Below are positions 1-11,199 of a stretch of 64,000 nt of DNA, piece after piece. The notes beneath the pieces are model-generated. The model made no database searches. It had not been told where the DNA came from and saw nothing but the letters and a program-made list of their open reading frames with translations. The translations under genes were made by a program, and so were the position numbers. The stretch is from positions 806,001 to 870,000 of the forward strand of contig CM065878.1 in NCBI GenBank assembly GCA_033439255.1, read 5' to 3'. This DNA comes from Hericium rajendrae. Taxonomy: Eukaryota; Basidiomycota; Agaricomycetes; Russulales; Hericiaceae. Each line of letters opens with the position of its first letter. Within the stretch, counting starts at the first letter, position 1.

Positions 1-591
1 GTCATTGTAAAGAGAAGGCGGGGAAACAATGATGATGATATAGGCAAATTATGCGTGGTTGACTTAGTCTGCTCAGTCGAACATTCCGCACATCCTATGT
101 TCAACGAGGTGCTTCCTTGGCCGTATCACATGCTGAGAGAATCCTTTGAATGGCATGGAGGCGCCTACGTATTGGCATCTTGTCTTCCGAAGAGGCAGCT
201 CCGCTCGCATAGCAGACTAAAGGAAGCAAATGGTCATATTTTTGAAATGTCCCTCTATTTCGGGAGAAACACAACGAATGCGCCGGCTCATGCAAGCACG
301 CATGTTTTGACGGCACGACTGGACTAGTCGATACATAGATTGGATCTGGATGCGGCTTGTGTTTTCGGCGACTTCGTATCCAGAAGTTGTTCACACAGCG
401 AGAATTATTGTGCTTTCATGACTTCGTGTTTCTAGTGGGGAAGAGCGTATCATCACGACAGATCAAGATAGGTATTCATTTGAGCCATTCTGTGCCTGCA
501 CGTAAGTCAAATCAAGCAACAGTGGAAGCAAGTACGCGGCAACGCCGGAGATCAAAGAACAAATACAACATATATCCCAGGAAGCATTAGA
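1..591. other. no gene recognised
   Basis: Only short overlapping open frames on both strands are present, with no recognisable domain and no convincing exon chain. It lies downstream of the RdRP stop codon and may hold that gene's 3' untranslated region. Confidence 0.5.
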
Positions 592-3500
592 TCAATTCGC
601 GTTCTCATTCTGAACGTTCCGCAAAACGCGGACTGCCGCCGATTGTATCTGCATGAGATTGGCGAACTGCTGCGAGATGGGAGTAAAGTTGACCGCCCTC
701 GCCTTGATCGTACACAAGGCCTTGAAAGCGACCTCGAAAGCGAACTTCTCCCCGTTCTTCAGCTGATATGCACACGAGGCGCGCAACTCGTCCAGATTGG
801 ATAGGGCGGTTATCAAAGGGACGTCGGGCCCTTCGGCATATGGCTTGCGAACCTTTTCGTGAAAGTGCGCAGTCTTGGGAGTTGACTTGCCCTTCTTCGA
901 TGTAGGTTTATCGGAGCTCCCCCAGTACTCTCGGTAGCCCTGTTGGCTTTCCTCGACATGTTTTCGGATGCGCTGCAGTTCTTCCTGGATGAGCGTCTGC
1001 GAGACGGTGAGAGCTTTCTCGAAGGGTAAAAGAAGATCTTGGTCCGGTCGGTTGTGCTGCGTGACCAAGCGTTCGTAGCTTTCAAGATGTATGTCTTGGA
1101 GCTCCCTCCCTGTGGCGAGTAGGCTATCAAGAACAAACCTGGGAAGGCCCTTTCGGCGGCGTAAGGAGATTCGGTTGTCTACAGTTTCATTCTCCGCTGC
1201 ATCTTCCGATTGCATGCATTCAGGTTTCGGAACGTCGTACTTCAGGAAGTCCTCCCGGACGACTGCTTGCTTTAACCGAAGGCCGGTTTTCTTAGCGTCG
1301 AGGCAAGTGGTAAACCTGTGAGAAGTGAGCAATCATCCTCCCGGAGAGGAGCAATGGAGACATACATGTAGGCCAGACGGACGGCCTCTGGGTCGTTATA
1401 TCCACGGGCATAGACCACGTTGTCATTGAGCTTGGAATATTTGCCGACCTTGGTGTCCCCGAGTCCAGCGAGTAACGCTTTCAAAAGTCGTTCTTGGGCA
1501 TCAACGGGCCTCAAATCTGCAAACTCTGTCACCTGCTTGACATCCGATTCGAAACTGTCCTTGATCTCAGGCGGCTCCGGAACGAAGGCATGGTTCCTGA
1601 AGGGTTCGACGATAGATGGCTCCCACGTGACCATTGCAACGTCTGCGATACAGGTTTAGGGAATTGAACAAAATGGAGGACAGTAAGGCTTTACCGCCAT
1701 CATAGTCTATGCAGAAGATACGTTAATAAGCCTCATCAAGTAAACTAAATCGGAAAACGCACCCCCTCCTCCAAGATAGCTGGCCAGCGAGCGGGCCCCT
1801 TTGACCGAAAATACAATGACATCGACGTAGTCGAACAATGCGGGGTGCGCAATGGCGGTCACCTTGCAGCAGGGAATGGTTGTCAAGCTACTCAACGATC
1901 CCAAGAAGCTGAGATCATACCTTCTGCACATCAGAGGCTACCCGTGCGGGATTTCGGCTCACCTTCGGATGGACTGAGATTAGTTCCGACATATGACTAC
2001 CGAAAGGATACATACGAGGACGGGCCCCGTGATTCGGGTGATATCTGTTTCAGCAATCGGGTCCTTCAGCTCGCGAGACGCGCGGAAATGGATCTGTCCT
2101 TCTTCAAGAACGCCAAAAGGGTCTTAACGAACAATTGAGCCCACTGCAATGGACACCAAGAAAATTCACACACCAGGCACTATGAATGCTTCACCCGACT
2201 GCGGCACGGCGATGCGATACTTCTTGATGTAGGCGGCCAAAGCATTCTTAACGACCCACTTCAACTTCTCATGGAGGTAGCCGCAAGTTTGCGGTTTGAA
2301 GCCGGCCTGTAGCATCTCCATCACGGTCTCGCTGACCGATGATGGCGGACCACCGTTGCCAGTCTGTGTGGATACCATCTGGTCCAGCCCCGTCTCCACG
2401 TCCGGTGGCTCCTCTTCATCCTCGTCGTCGTCTTGCAGGTCGAACCTCCGACTCAGACCCAGCGCCCGACTCAGACCGCCTGCGAGTTTCTGGATCCGCA
2501 TGCCAGTAACTCTGCCTGCCTTGTTGACCGCATCCCACAGCAATGGCATGGCCTCAGGCCCGTCCCACTTTGTCAGCTGACCGAACTCATCTTCCAGCCC
2601 CTGCCGGAGGAGCTCTTTGAAGACGCCATCTGGTACGCCGTTGTGCGAGAGGTTTATAATAAGCTGCATCGAGAGCCTGGAGGGCGCGCTCAGGGTCGAT
2701 GACTGCACGAGATCGAACATGAGGTGGGCGCGGCCGAGAGTCGCGAGAGCCGGGAGCTGGATCTTTTTCTGTGAGTCACGGATCCATATTCGGGGAGGGT
2801 CTGTCGGGATGCGGTCATCGGGATGTAGCAACCAGACGCCCTTCGCGCCCGCTATGCGACCTTGTACGGCAGTAGGGCGGACTGCGCAACCGAGTTGCTG
2901 CGCGATACGAATGAGTGCAGCAGTGTTGATCCAGCCACAACCGTCGGTCATGGTCTTCTCAGCAGGGACTTTTCCCGGCTTGTCATGCGGAGCGTCTGCC
3001 AAGGAGTTATGAGTAGTCAATCAGAGTGCACGAAGGAAGTACAAACAGATATCGCCCATGAAATAGATATTCTCGGGCTCAAACTGCAGGACAGGAACTG
3101 ATGTCGACAGACCCAGATCGAAACGTGTCACCCATTTGCTCATGGGCTGCAAAAACCGAAGATTAGTAGATTTAAAAGGAATGCAAGTATGTACTAACCT
3201 GTTTATAATTCCTCGAAAGCGGATTATGCCACGTAATGAAATCCTGAAGGGACATGCGTTTCTGATCACCTTCCGACAGTGCCGCACACCGTTCATAGTC
3301 CTCGTCTGTCTCCATGAGATAGACCTTCCCGTCCTTTGAATCGATGGGCACAAACACCCGCCCACATAGCACAAATCGCTTTGCCAGTCGTGTCTTCAGC
3401 GCATCGTCTGCATACTTCGCCTTGCGGCCTACTCTCAGTTCGAGGAGCCGCCGTGAACCCAGGAAGCGCGCGAACCGATTAGAGCGCGTCATGTCCGGCG

Positions 3501-5420
3501 GCTCGAGGAAGAGCGTCTTCATGTCCTGAGTGAGCCGTACGACCTGCTGGATCCGTCCGCCATACCAGCCCTGGACATCCTTCCAGTCGCCCATCAGGCC
3601 GAGGCCGCGCCCGCGCCCTTCCATGATGGCCTCTTGCTCTCGATCATACTCTTTCCTACACGAACATGTGGTGTCCTCAATATCGCGACATATGCGAAGT
3701 ACAATATAAACTTACCATAAGGCCATGACGTCGCCCAGAGGCGCCTGTTCGAGAACCTCGGGCCGATCCCTCTTATCCTTTGGCATCATGAGTTTCATTA
3801 CCTTTGACGCAGCGACTGCATTGCTGCCCTTCAGTTGCTCCAGCTTTTCCGGCGTGATGTCTGCCCATTTCCACCAGCCGCATGACACGCCGCGCGCGAG
3901 CTCATATTGCACGCCCCAGGCGATGCGCTTACTGTCCATCGTGCACTGTACGTCTTTGGAGTGAGCGATGATTTCAATGTCGACACTCAGCCCGCCGTCG
4001 CCAAGTAAACGGTCATATTTCTCTTCCACCTGGGGCGGCGGCGCTGCTGGAGGGTTCCGTGGTGTCTGATGAGCGTGAATTCTGTTTCCCGGTTGCGGGC
4101 CTTGTGGAACTGCGACGGGAACTGCAGCAGCATGCGTGGTCGCAGATGATGATGTTGACTTGGTCTGCTGAATATCACTTGCGGTCGGCGAGGGGCCCGC
4201 ACCAGAGAACGGCGGCACAGGTACAGGTGGAGGTGGCATATTGATACCTCCATCGCTGGTGCCTGCACGCGTAGGTGTGACTGATGGCATCGACTTTACC
4301 TGTTGAGCAGGTCTATTGGCCGGCGAGGAACCCGTGCGGGAGAACACGGGCGCAGGTATGCGAGATGTAGCCATCTCAACGTCTGTGTCGCTGCCTGTGT
4401 AGATGCCCTTCATGGGAGAAGGATCTCTGCGCAGTGGTACAGTCCTGGAAACGAAGATTAAATAAGGAACGAGTCTTATGGCATGACAATATGTTACAAA
4501 CCGCTGGCGCTGCTTCTTCAAGGGCGACTGGGGCGAGGGCGGCGTCTGAATGACGGTGCGCGTGGCCGCCGGGGACGCCACGAACTTTGAGTCTGACGTA
4601 CGGACTGTCGGTGGCCCGCCAGATGTAGTAGGTTGCACCTTCGGCACTGGCGTCTGCACATCGCTAGCCAGCCGCTTGGAACTGGAAGCATCTGAGGCCG
4701 AAGATGCAGATGACCACAGAGAGCTCATGGATGTCGTGCGCGAACTGCCGTTTCGAGTAGTGAAGATGGAGTCGTTGAAGGAAGAATTGCGAGATCTTGA
4801 GTCGGGTTCGACATCAGTTTGAATTACTAAGTCGAGCCTTTAGCCTTCCTTGAAAAGCAAAACGTATATAGAGGCCACGTACAGTCTTCCACATCCTGCT
4901 CATCCTGCTCTGGAGGGACATCAGTCCATATCGTCGCCGCATGAAAACACAAACCCCACCATTGGTGATTTCTGTCCAGTGCTTCTCCGAGGGTTCGAAT
5001 TCCTGCACGTCCCAATATATTTCTTGACTGCCCTATGGATCCGTTCAGTCGATACAATGGTGAGTCTGGGGCAGGCATGCGTACCTCAGAAGACGCTCTC
5101 GATATATTGGAGGCCTTGTGGTTCAAAGCATGCTCAGATGCCGGTGGAACTGAGACGGCGGCAGCGCCTTGCGTCTTCCGTCTTTTCGGGGATGCTGAGA
5201 TGACAATTTCAAGTAAACCATGGAGACACAAGACAGTAACAGAAACTGGAAACGTACGAAGGTCACCGGTATCCACGCCTCTCTCCGGCATGGTATTCGC
5301 CAACGATTCCCGGCTCACTCCGCTATGGGAAGGCTGCGTTGCCTCAGCCTCTATGAGAGGCTTCTTGTTGGCTTCCTCCAAGAGTTCGTCCAACGAAAGA
5401 CTAGAGAAATCTTGAGGCAT
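592..5420 (-). CDS. qde-1: cellular RNA-dependent RNA polymerase (QDE-1/Rdp1 family)
   Basis: The family makes complementary RNA from aberrant or single-stranded transcripts and feeds Dicer in quelling and small-RNA silencing. The start is the ATG at 5418-5420 (MPQDFSSLSLDELLEEA). A long disordered Ser/Pro-rich N-terminal part (about 4000-5400) precedes the core. Core blocks in order are AWGVQYELARG (near 3900), MTDGCGWIN (near 2940), the metal-binding loop DYDGD (1640-1763), KLNDNVVYARGY (near 1410) and LDAKKTGLRLK (near 1290). It ends NVQNENAN-stop at 592. About ten short introns are needed and the clear ones fit GT-AG in phase, for example 1643-1694, 1707-1762 and 1320-1366. The catalytic loop is split by two introns (see the 12-base microexon). 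No broken exon was seen, so the gene looks functional. The family call is very secure; some N-terminal exon edges are uncertain. Confidence 0.93.
1695..1706 (-). other. 12-base microexon of the RdRP catalytic loop
   Basis: Read on the minus strand, GCATAG|ACTATGATGGCG|GTAAAG defines a 12-base exon between introns of 56 bases (1707-1762) and 52 bases (1643-1694). The first Asp of DYDGD is split across the upstream junction (G+AC) and the last Asp across the downstream junction (G+AC). The exon supplies Tyr-Asp-Gly plus halves of both flanking Asp codons. Confidence 0.85.
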
Positions 5421-6733
5421 ATCCGAGACGCCGACCCCGCATTCAGCGACGATGGTCAGGAAGAAAAAGGTACCCACGCACTTCGGTTTTAAGGCCAACC
5501 GAAATAGTACGTTATCGGCAGCCTATCGCTTGGAACTGTCGGTGCTGTCGAGGTGCTGCATGCAGCACACTCTTCTAATTCGCGAGGTTCTGAATTCACT
5601 GTTCTCCTCAGGGGCCATCAGGCTCACGTGTGGTTGCTTCGACGCGTCAAGACGCGTCTGTCACACCACTGTCACATACGCGCAGTGATCTCCTTCCGTC
5701 CGCCTCAGTTGCTCGAGTCATATCGTTCTTAGTTACTACGAAGTGCTCGGAAGAAAGTCTTTCAAATTCTTCTGTTTAGCCCGTAAGTATGTTTACTTTC
5801 CAAACAATCGTTGTTGATCGGTATCAGATCTATCATCTGAACGCCCTCGACAGATTCACACCGATGAGGATGAGATGGGGACGTTCTATGGCGAGCCTTC
5901 TCTGCTTCATTACGCTCCTTTGCAGGTTCTTTCCGGACACACATTCCCCTATTACTAGATCCCAGCGCGATCGTGGCCCTTAAGGACTAGAACCCTTCGC
6001 GGCCTTTGACCTCAGAGATCGCGCGGTCGTCCTCCACCTTGCGCTAGGCAACCCATCGAGAACTATCCCCACTACTGAGCAAGCGCTTTCATTGACTGGG
6101 CTGCGGATGGGGGCGATAAGGTGCACCCCCGACATATGAACACTCACTTGTCACCTTCCAGCCTTCTCGGGTCTTCTCCGGACTGCAAGGCTGCTAGCTG
6201 CGAAAGGCCTGCCGAGCAATCTACGTCATGCAGGCGCATGCTCGGCCCAGTGCTGCAGGTCGAAGCGTTGAAGGTCGGTGATGACGAGCAGATCTGCCCC
6301 CACAAAAGAGTACAGTCACCATTCCCCCACTTACGCTCTTGCCGTCTGCGTCTGCAGGATGGTCTTTAAGAAAGACTTCTCCAGATGTGACGGAAAACTC
6401 ATCCGAAGAGACAACTTGTTATGTCGTTGACCATGCGAGATCCTGCATACTGTATCTTCGTGTGTGCTAGACAATCCATGCCGGCCTCGGAAAAGTCCTC
6501 CTCGTCCATCACACGTGTAACATGTCGCACGTTCAGCAGATACAAGATCAGCTGTCAGGCAAAACCAGGAACGACAATGTGTCACAGTCCGTAATCTGTT
6601 CGGGCCTGGGTTCTCGTCATCTACGGCTGGACTCCCGAGTGGCGAGACAAGTTGAGTGAAACAACAAAAAGAGCATTTAAAATTACATCGTAAAATGATA
6701 TAAGAACAACAATGCGAAGACACCCGACGAAAT
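5421..6733. other. intergenic, no gene recognised
   Basis: This stretch lies between the RdRP start (minus strand) and the 3' end of the snRNP gene. Short frames occur on both strands, but none has a domain or a plausible splice chain. The part next to 5420 should hold the RdRP promoter; I see no clear TATA box. Confidence 0.5.
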
Positions 6734-7891
6734 TTACTTCCTCGCGTACGTGATCTGGTCAGCACTCAGTCAGTATAAATAGAAGCAAAATAGCAAAAAA
6801 GGAATACTAAGCACCTTGATCTTGTTCTCGCCATCCAGCTTGTAATTGTGCAGCGCATCCTTCGCGGCCGTCGCACTCGTCTCGTCCATGTACTCCACGA
6901 ACGCGATGTCCTTCTTCGTCGGGATGAGACGTACTTCGTACAAGTTCGGATATCTGGAGCAAACCACATCAGCGCCAATTCAAAGCAAGCGAAAACATGA
7001 CGCACTGTGAGAAGAGCGCCATGAGCTGGTCCTTGCTGACGCTCTCCGGCAGGTTCTGCAAGAAGAGAATTTTGTTCGGCGGGAGGTACTCGTCGGGCAT
7101 CTGGACGGCCGGCCGTTTTGGTGCTGGAGCAGCGGTTGCGCCCTCCACTGCGTACATCATGTAGTTAGTTCACTCATTCAGGAAGCAAAGCACCACTGCC
7201 AAAGATGACATGACACGTACTTTCTGATGCCATGCGCTTTGCGCGGAATTTGCGTTTCAGAGGGTTTTTGTATCGCGTCTCCTCTGCCGAACGATGCGAT
7301 CAGTACGCCTGGCTCGCAAGACCATAAAAGCAGACACACTCTTGTGCTCCATCCGCCGCGCCTTATGCGTCTCAAAGTTCCCCGAATCCAACTTCTTCAC
7401 CACCGCATCCGAGCGTGTCCGCGCAAACGAGATTTGCTGCCCATCAAACAAGCCTCAGCGAACCATCAACACGAGGAAGAACGAGCACACGCACCATCGG
7501 CTTCGAGTACAGCGGGAACCCGCGCACCTCCTTCAGCGCCTTCTTCGCGATGTCGGGCGATTCGAACGAGACGAACGCCTGCCCGCGCATGCGCAGGTTG
7601 TCGTGCGCGACGACATCAAGCACCTCGCCGTACGACTTGAACAGGCCGCGCAGCGACGCCTTCAGCACTAATCACCACAGCCTTGATGTCAGACCGGTAC
7701 ATATGGAGAATAAGAAACGGTGACGTACCGGGGACTTTGATCTTTTCGTTCAGATTTTGGATGTACAGCGTCTCGGAGGCGTTTTCTGGTTCTTCCGGCG
7801 GGGGCACCACTGCGCCAGTCGGGATGGCGATGCCTTCTCCGGGTGCGGGAGCGATGGGATCCGCGACTGCAGGCTTCGTGTCCACTTCCAT
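6734..7891 (-). CDS. U1A/U2B''-type spliceosomal RNA-binding protein, two RRMs
   Basis: It should bind U1 or U2 snRNA stem-loops in the nucleus. The ATG at 7889-7891 begins MEVDTKPAVADP, a short Pro/Ala-rich leader. RRM1 follows, with RNP2 LYIQNLNEKIK and RNP1 RGQAFVSFES. A basic linker (NPLKRKFRAKRMASE) leads to RRM2, with RNP2 ILFLQNLPE and RNP1-like DIAFVEYMDE. The last exon gives KIKITYARK-stop, the family's usual C-terminus, after an intron whose donor follows AAG ATC AAG. At least five introns of 50-110 bases are used. The estimated length is about 250 residues, normal for this family. Fungi often keep one or two such genes, and sequence alone does not tell me whether this is the U1 or the U2 protein. 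Confidence 0.9.
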
Positions 7892-8180
7892 GACGAGCAG
7901 GTGAAGATGGGGGCGGCGAGAGTGTAGATGTAGTGAGTAGATAGGGTCAAGCAGGTGACAAACCGCGGCCAGCTTCATGATCGCTAACGCCTCGGCAATA
8001 GCCGACCTGTGGCACACGCGCCCATTGACATTTCCACAATTTGACACAGCAATATTGCAGAGGAAATAATCTGCAACATAATCGAGGGATCCATTGGAAT
8101 GATATTTGCTCTACTATGCATCACGCTGAAGACAAAAAAGGAACTACAGGATTTGTCCGTCGTATTCCACAAGACCGTAC

Positions 8181-10467
8181 CTACATCTCGCCCTGCGGGT
8201 CATACGCATACTCTGCGTATGCCGGCATCCACTGCCTATCCTTCGCCCTCTGCCTCACCTCTGATTTTGGCCAGGTCACGCCTGCAACACCCTCATCAAT
8301 CGCGTGCTCCGCCACCGCGACAGCCACCTCGAAATTGACCTCTAGAGCGTCTTCAAAGTCGGGCAACAGCGCGTTGTCGGGATCTTTCAGCGCCGGGGAC
8401 AGCGACGCGAGGCGCTGTGCTCCCGCTAGGATCATGGTGTCCGTGAGCTTGCGCGTTTTTGACAGAACGGCGCCAAGCCCGAGACCTGGATAAATCAGCG
8501 CGTCTAACATCGGACAATCAGTACTGAGCTTTGTCGGTGTCGGTGTCGGTGTCTACTCACTATTGCACTCGGCGATGCTGTCAAAGACCATTAGCACAGA
8601 TGCGATCAAGATGCATAAATTCACGTACACATATTCCTTCCCATTAGGCATTTTTGCGGGCGGGAATGGGCTTCCCGTCGCCATCAACGCCTTGCCATTC
8701 GTCCACTCGTTCGCCTTCACAGGCTCGACCTCGACCAGCCGGCTCGGGTTCGACAAGGGCAGGATGATCGGGCGATCCACGCCCTTCGCCATCTCCTTTA
8801 TGACCTCCTCGTTGAACGCACCCGTATGCGTCGAGCACCCGATGAGTATCGTCGGGTGCACCTTCTTCACCACCTCCAGCAGGCCGACCTCCTCCTTGCC
8901 GCCCCATTCCGCATCGGGGCGCACAAACTCGCGCTGGCCGGAGCGAATGCGCTCGCCGAGCGACTCCTTGATGAGCCCGTACCGGTCGAGCATGTAGAAG
9001 TGCTTGTTCGCCGCCTCGCGCGAGAGGCCGTGGAGCCCCACGAGCGCGTCGCGCAGCTGGTTCGCGATGCCGAGCCCCGCGGACCCCGCGCCGTAGATGA
9101 CGAAGCGCTGGTCCGCCAGCTTCGTCTTGGTGACGCCGATGGCGGACATAATGGCCGCGAGCGTGACCGCGCCTGTGCCCTGCACGTCGTCGTTGAACAC
9201 GGTCTGCTGGTCGCGGTAGATGTCGAGCAGCCGTTTGGCGTTCGCACTGCCGAAATCCTCGAAGTGCAGCAAACTGTGCGGGAAGTACTTGCGCACGAGC
9301 TGCACGAACTTGTCGACAAACGTGTCGTACTCTTTGCCGCGTACGCGCCGGTGTGGCGCACCCTGTCCACCGTGAGTTTTGAGAACCTGTCAAGACCTGG
9401 AAGAGCCGACTTACCACGTAGAGAGGGTCGTTCAAGAGGGCTTCATTATCCGTTCCGACGTCGAGCGTTACACTCAATGCACAGTGAGGGTTGACCCCAC
9501 CTATGAGGCTGCAGAAGCTCTTGAGCTCAGAATGAAGATAAGTGAACAGTGTCACCTACGTGTAAATCGCAGATTTGGCGAGTGAGATCTATAAAGAGAC
9601 GATGAGCTCATCGAATCGGTAGTGAAAGGATCACCTTACCCCAATACCCTAGAGACCGAATCAATGTCAATACACACCGTCCAAACAAAATCAAGCAGGA
9701 AACTTACACCAACGCCCTGGTCTCCAATCCCAAGGATTGCTTCCGAATCCGTAACGACGACAAGATCAATATGTCTTCCCCGAGTCTGCTCCAGGAAGTC
9801 CTCCTCCATGCTGTCCGCATGCTTAAAGGTCAAATACAGCCCCTCGCTCCTCCTGAACAAGTGCGAATAATTCGCGATTGCGTCTGCCTGTAGACATTGG
9901 GTTCAGCAAAAGTAGATAGGGATGACGAGGACGCTTGAAGCCGGCAATTTGGTTGACTGCCACTCTGCCATGCAGATCCTTGTCCAAAATGACTGGATCC
10001 TTCAGACCACTGATAAACGCGCGAAGTCCTAGAGCCGAAGCAGAAGTTCGACGAGCTCGAACGGGAAATCCGTCTGCCGCATCAACACCCCGACCATGGG
10101 CATCGAACCACAACAGCGTCCGACAACCAATCAAGCACAACGAGCCACCCACCTGTGTCGGGGTATATATAATCGGCACGAGCTCCTTCACATGCCTCCT
10201 TAAGAGCCCATAGTACAGCACCCAGTTCTGCTCCTTCAAGCTCTGCATAAACGAGTTCTTGCGTATCGGCTCCTTGCGCTCCTGGAGCTGCCCGTACGCG
10301 CGCGCGCACTGCTCCTCGAGCGTGTTCGCGCGCGAGGGCAGGCGCCCCGTGAGCCCGAACGCCTTGCGCTCGCGCAGCGTGAACGCCGTGCCCTTGTTCC
10401 AGCGCGGCGACGTGAGGATGTTCTCGCCGCGCAGGGCGATGCGGATCGTGCGGGGGGCGTGCGTCAT
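8181..10467 (-). CDS. mae1: malic enzyme, NAD(P)-dependent
   Basis: It oxidatively decarboxylates malate to pyruvate with reduction of NAD(P). The ATG at 10465-10467 begins MTHAPRTIRIALRG. Blocks seen in order are NWVLYYGLLRRHVKELVPIIYTPT (substrate-side Tyr), FRRSEGLYLTF, VVTDSEAILGIGDQG, VGGVNPHCALSVTLDVGTDN, the metal/dinucleotide block FNDDVQGTGAVTLA (near 9190) and the Rossmann glycine motif YGAGSAGLGIA (near 9080). The C-terminus ends YDPQGEM-stop at 8181. About seven introns are needed. I see no clear mitochondrial presequence, so cytosol is my inference. Coenzyme preference cannot be read off. A (GGTGTC)n microsatellite sits in an intron at 8533-8553. Confidence 0.94.
8533..8553. repeat. 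GGTGTC microsatellite
   Basis: Three to four tandem copies of a six-base unit lie in an intron of the malic enzyme gene. Confidence 0.8.
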
Positions 10468-10486
10468 CGCTGGCGTTATTGGTGAG

Positions 10487-11199
10487 TGGGGTGATGTTGT
10501 CAAGAGGCAGGCGGAGGTAGATATAGAGGACGGAGAGGCCGGGGAGGTAGGAATGTGTTCGGATGGGGATGCGGGACCGGTTTATATCCGTCCAATACAG
10601 TGGCGGACACACGCATGGTTGTCAACTTCGACGGAGAAAAGGCAATCGAATGGGTCGTCGCAGCGGGCTAGACTGAATGTCGAGAACATGACGGTGATGT
10701 CTGGCAAACGGGCGTAGGCCTGCACGCCGTTCCGGCCCGCATGTCGTCATAGACTCCCTGGTATCCAATCAAATGCACACTCCTTAAGACTCCTTAGCGC
10801 CCGAAATTCGCGAAGAACGTTCACAACATCATCTTGGTCCAGGTCGAGTATAGTGCTTGCGCCGGCGGTATGAAATATCGTAGTCAGTTTGCCAAGGGTT
10901 TGGAGCGTGTCTGCATCCCAGGGACGGGACGTGTTCGCTGAGCTTCACTCGATCAATTGCAAGATGGAAAGTTAGCCGAGTGCAGTGCAGTTGAATGGAG
11001 GTTATATCCGATAGTGTGCGCTAGAACAAGTACAGTGTACTACAGGCTCGCAAATGTATCGAAGTATAAATACAATCCTGCTAGTGCGACGAATAGATAG
11101 TAGAACATAAAGATGTCCAATGAATATACTTTTCGATAAGTATCCCCGGAGACGCCGCGGCCAAATCGATATTGATGGACCAACAGTGTCCTGCAGGGC
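10487..11199. other. intergenic, malic enzyme promoter side and F-box 3' side
   Basis: It contains the malic enzyme 5' region and then about 500 bases with no recognisable gene, up to the stop of the F-box gene. Confidence 0.5.
10581..10586 (-). promoter_or_regulatory. candidate TATA box of malic enzyme
   Basis: On the minus strand GATATAAACC lies about 115 bases before the malic enzyme ATG and is followed by a pyrimidine-rich stretch typical of fungal start regions. This is inferred from position and sequence only. Confidence 0.4.
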
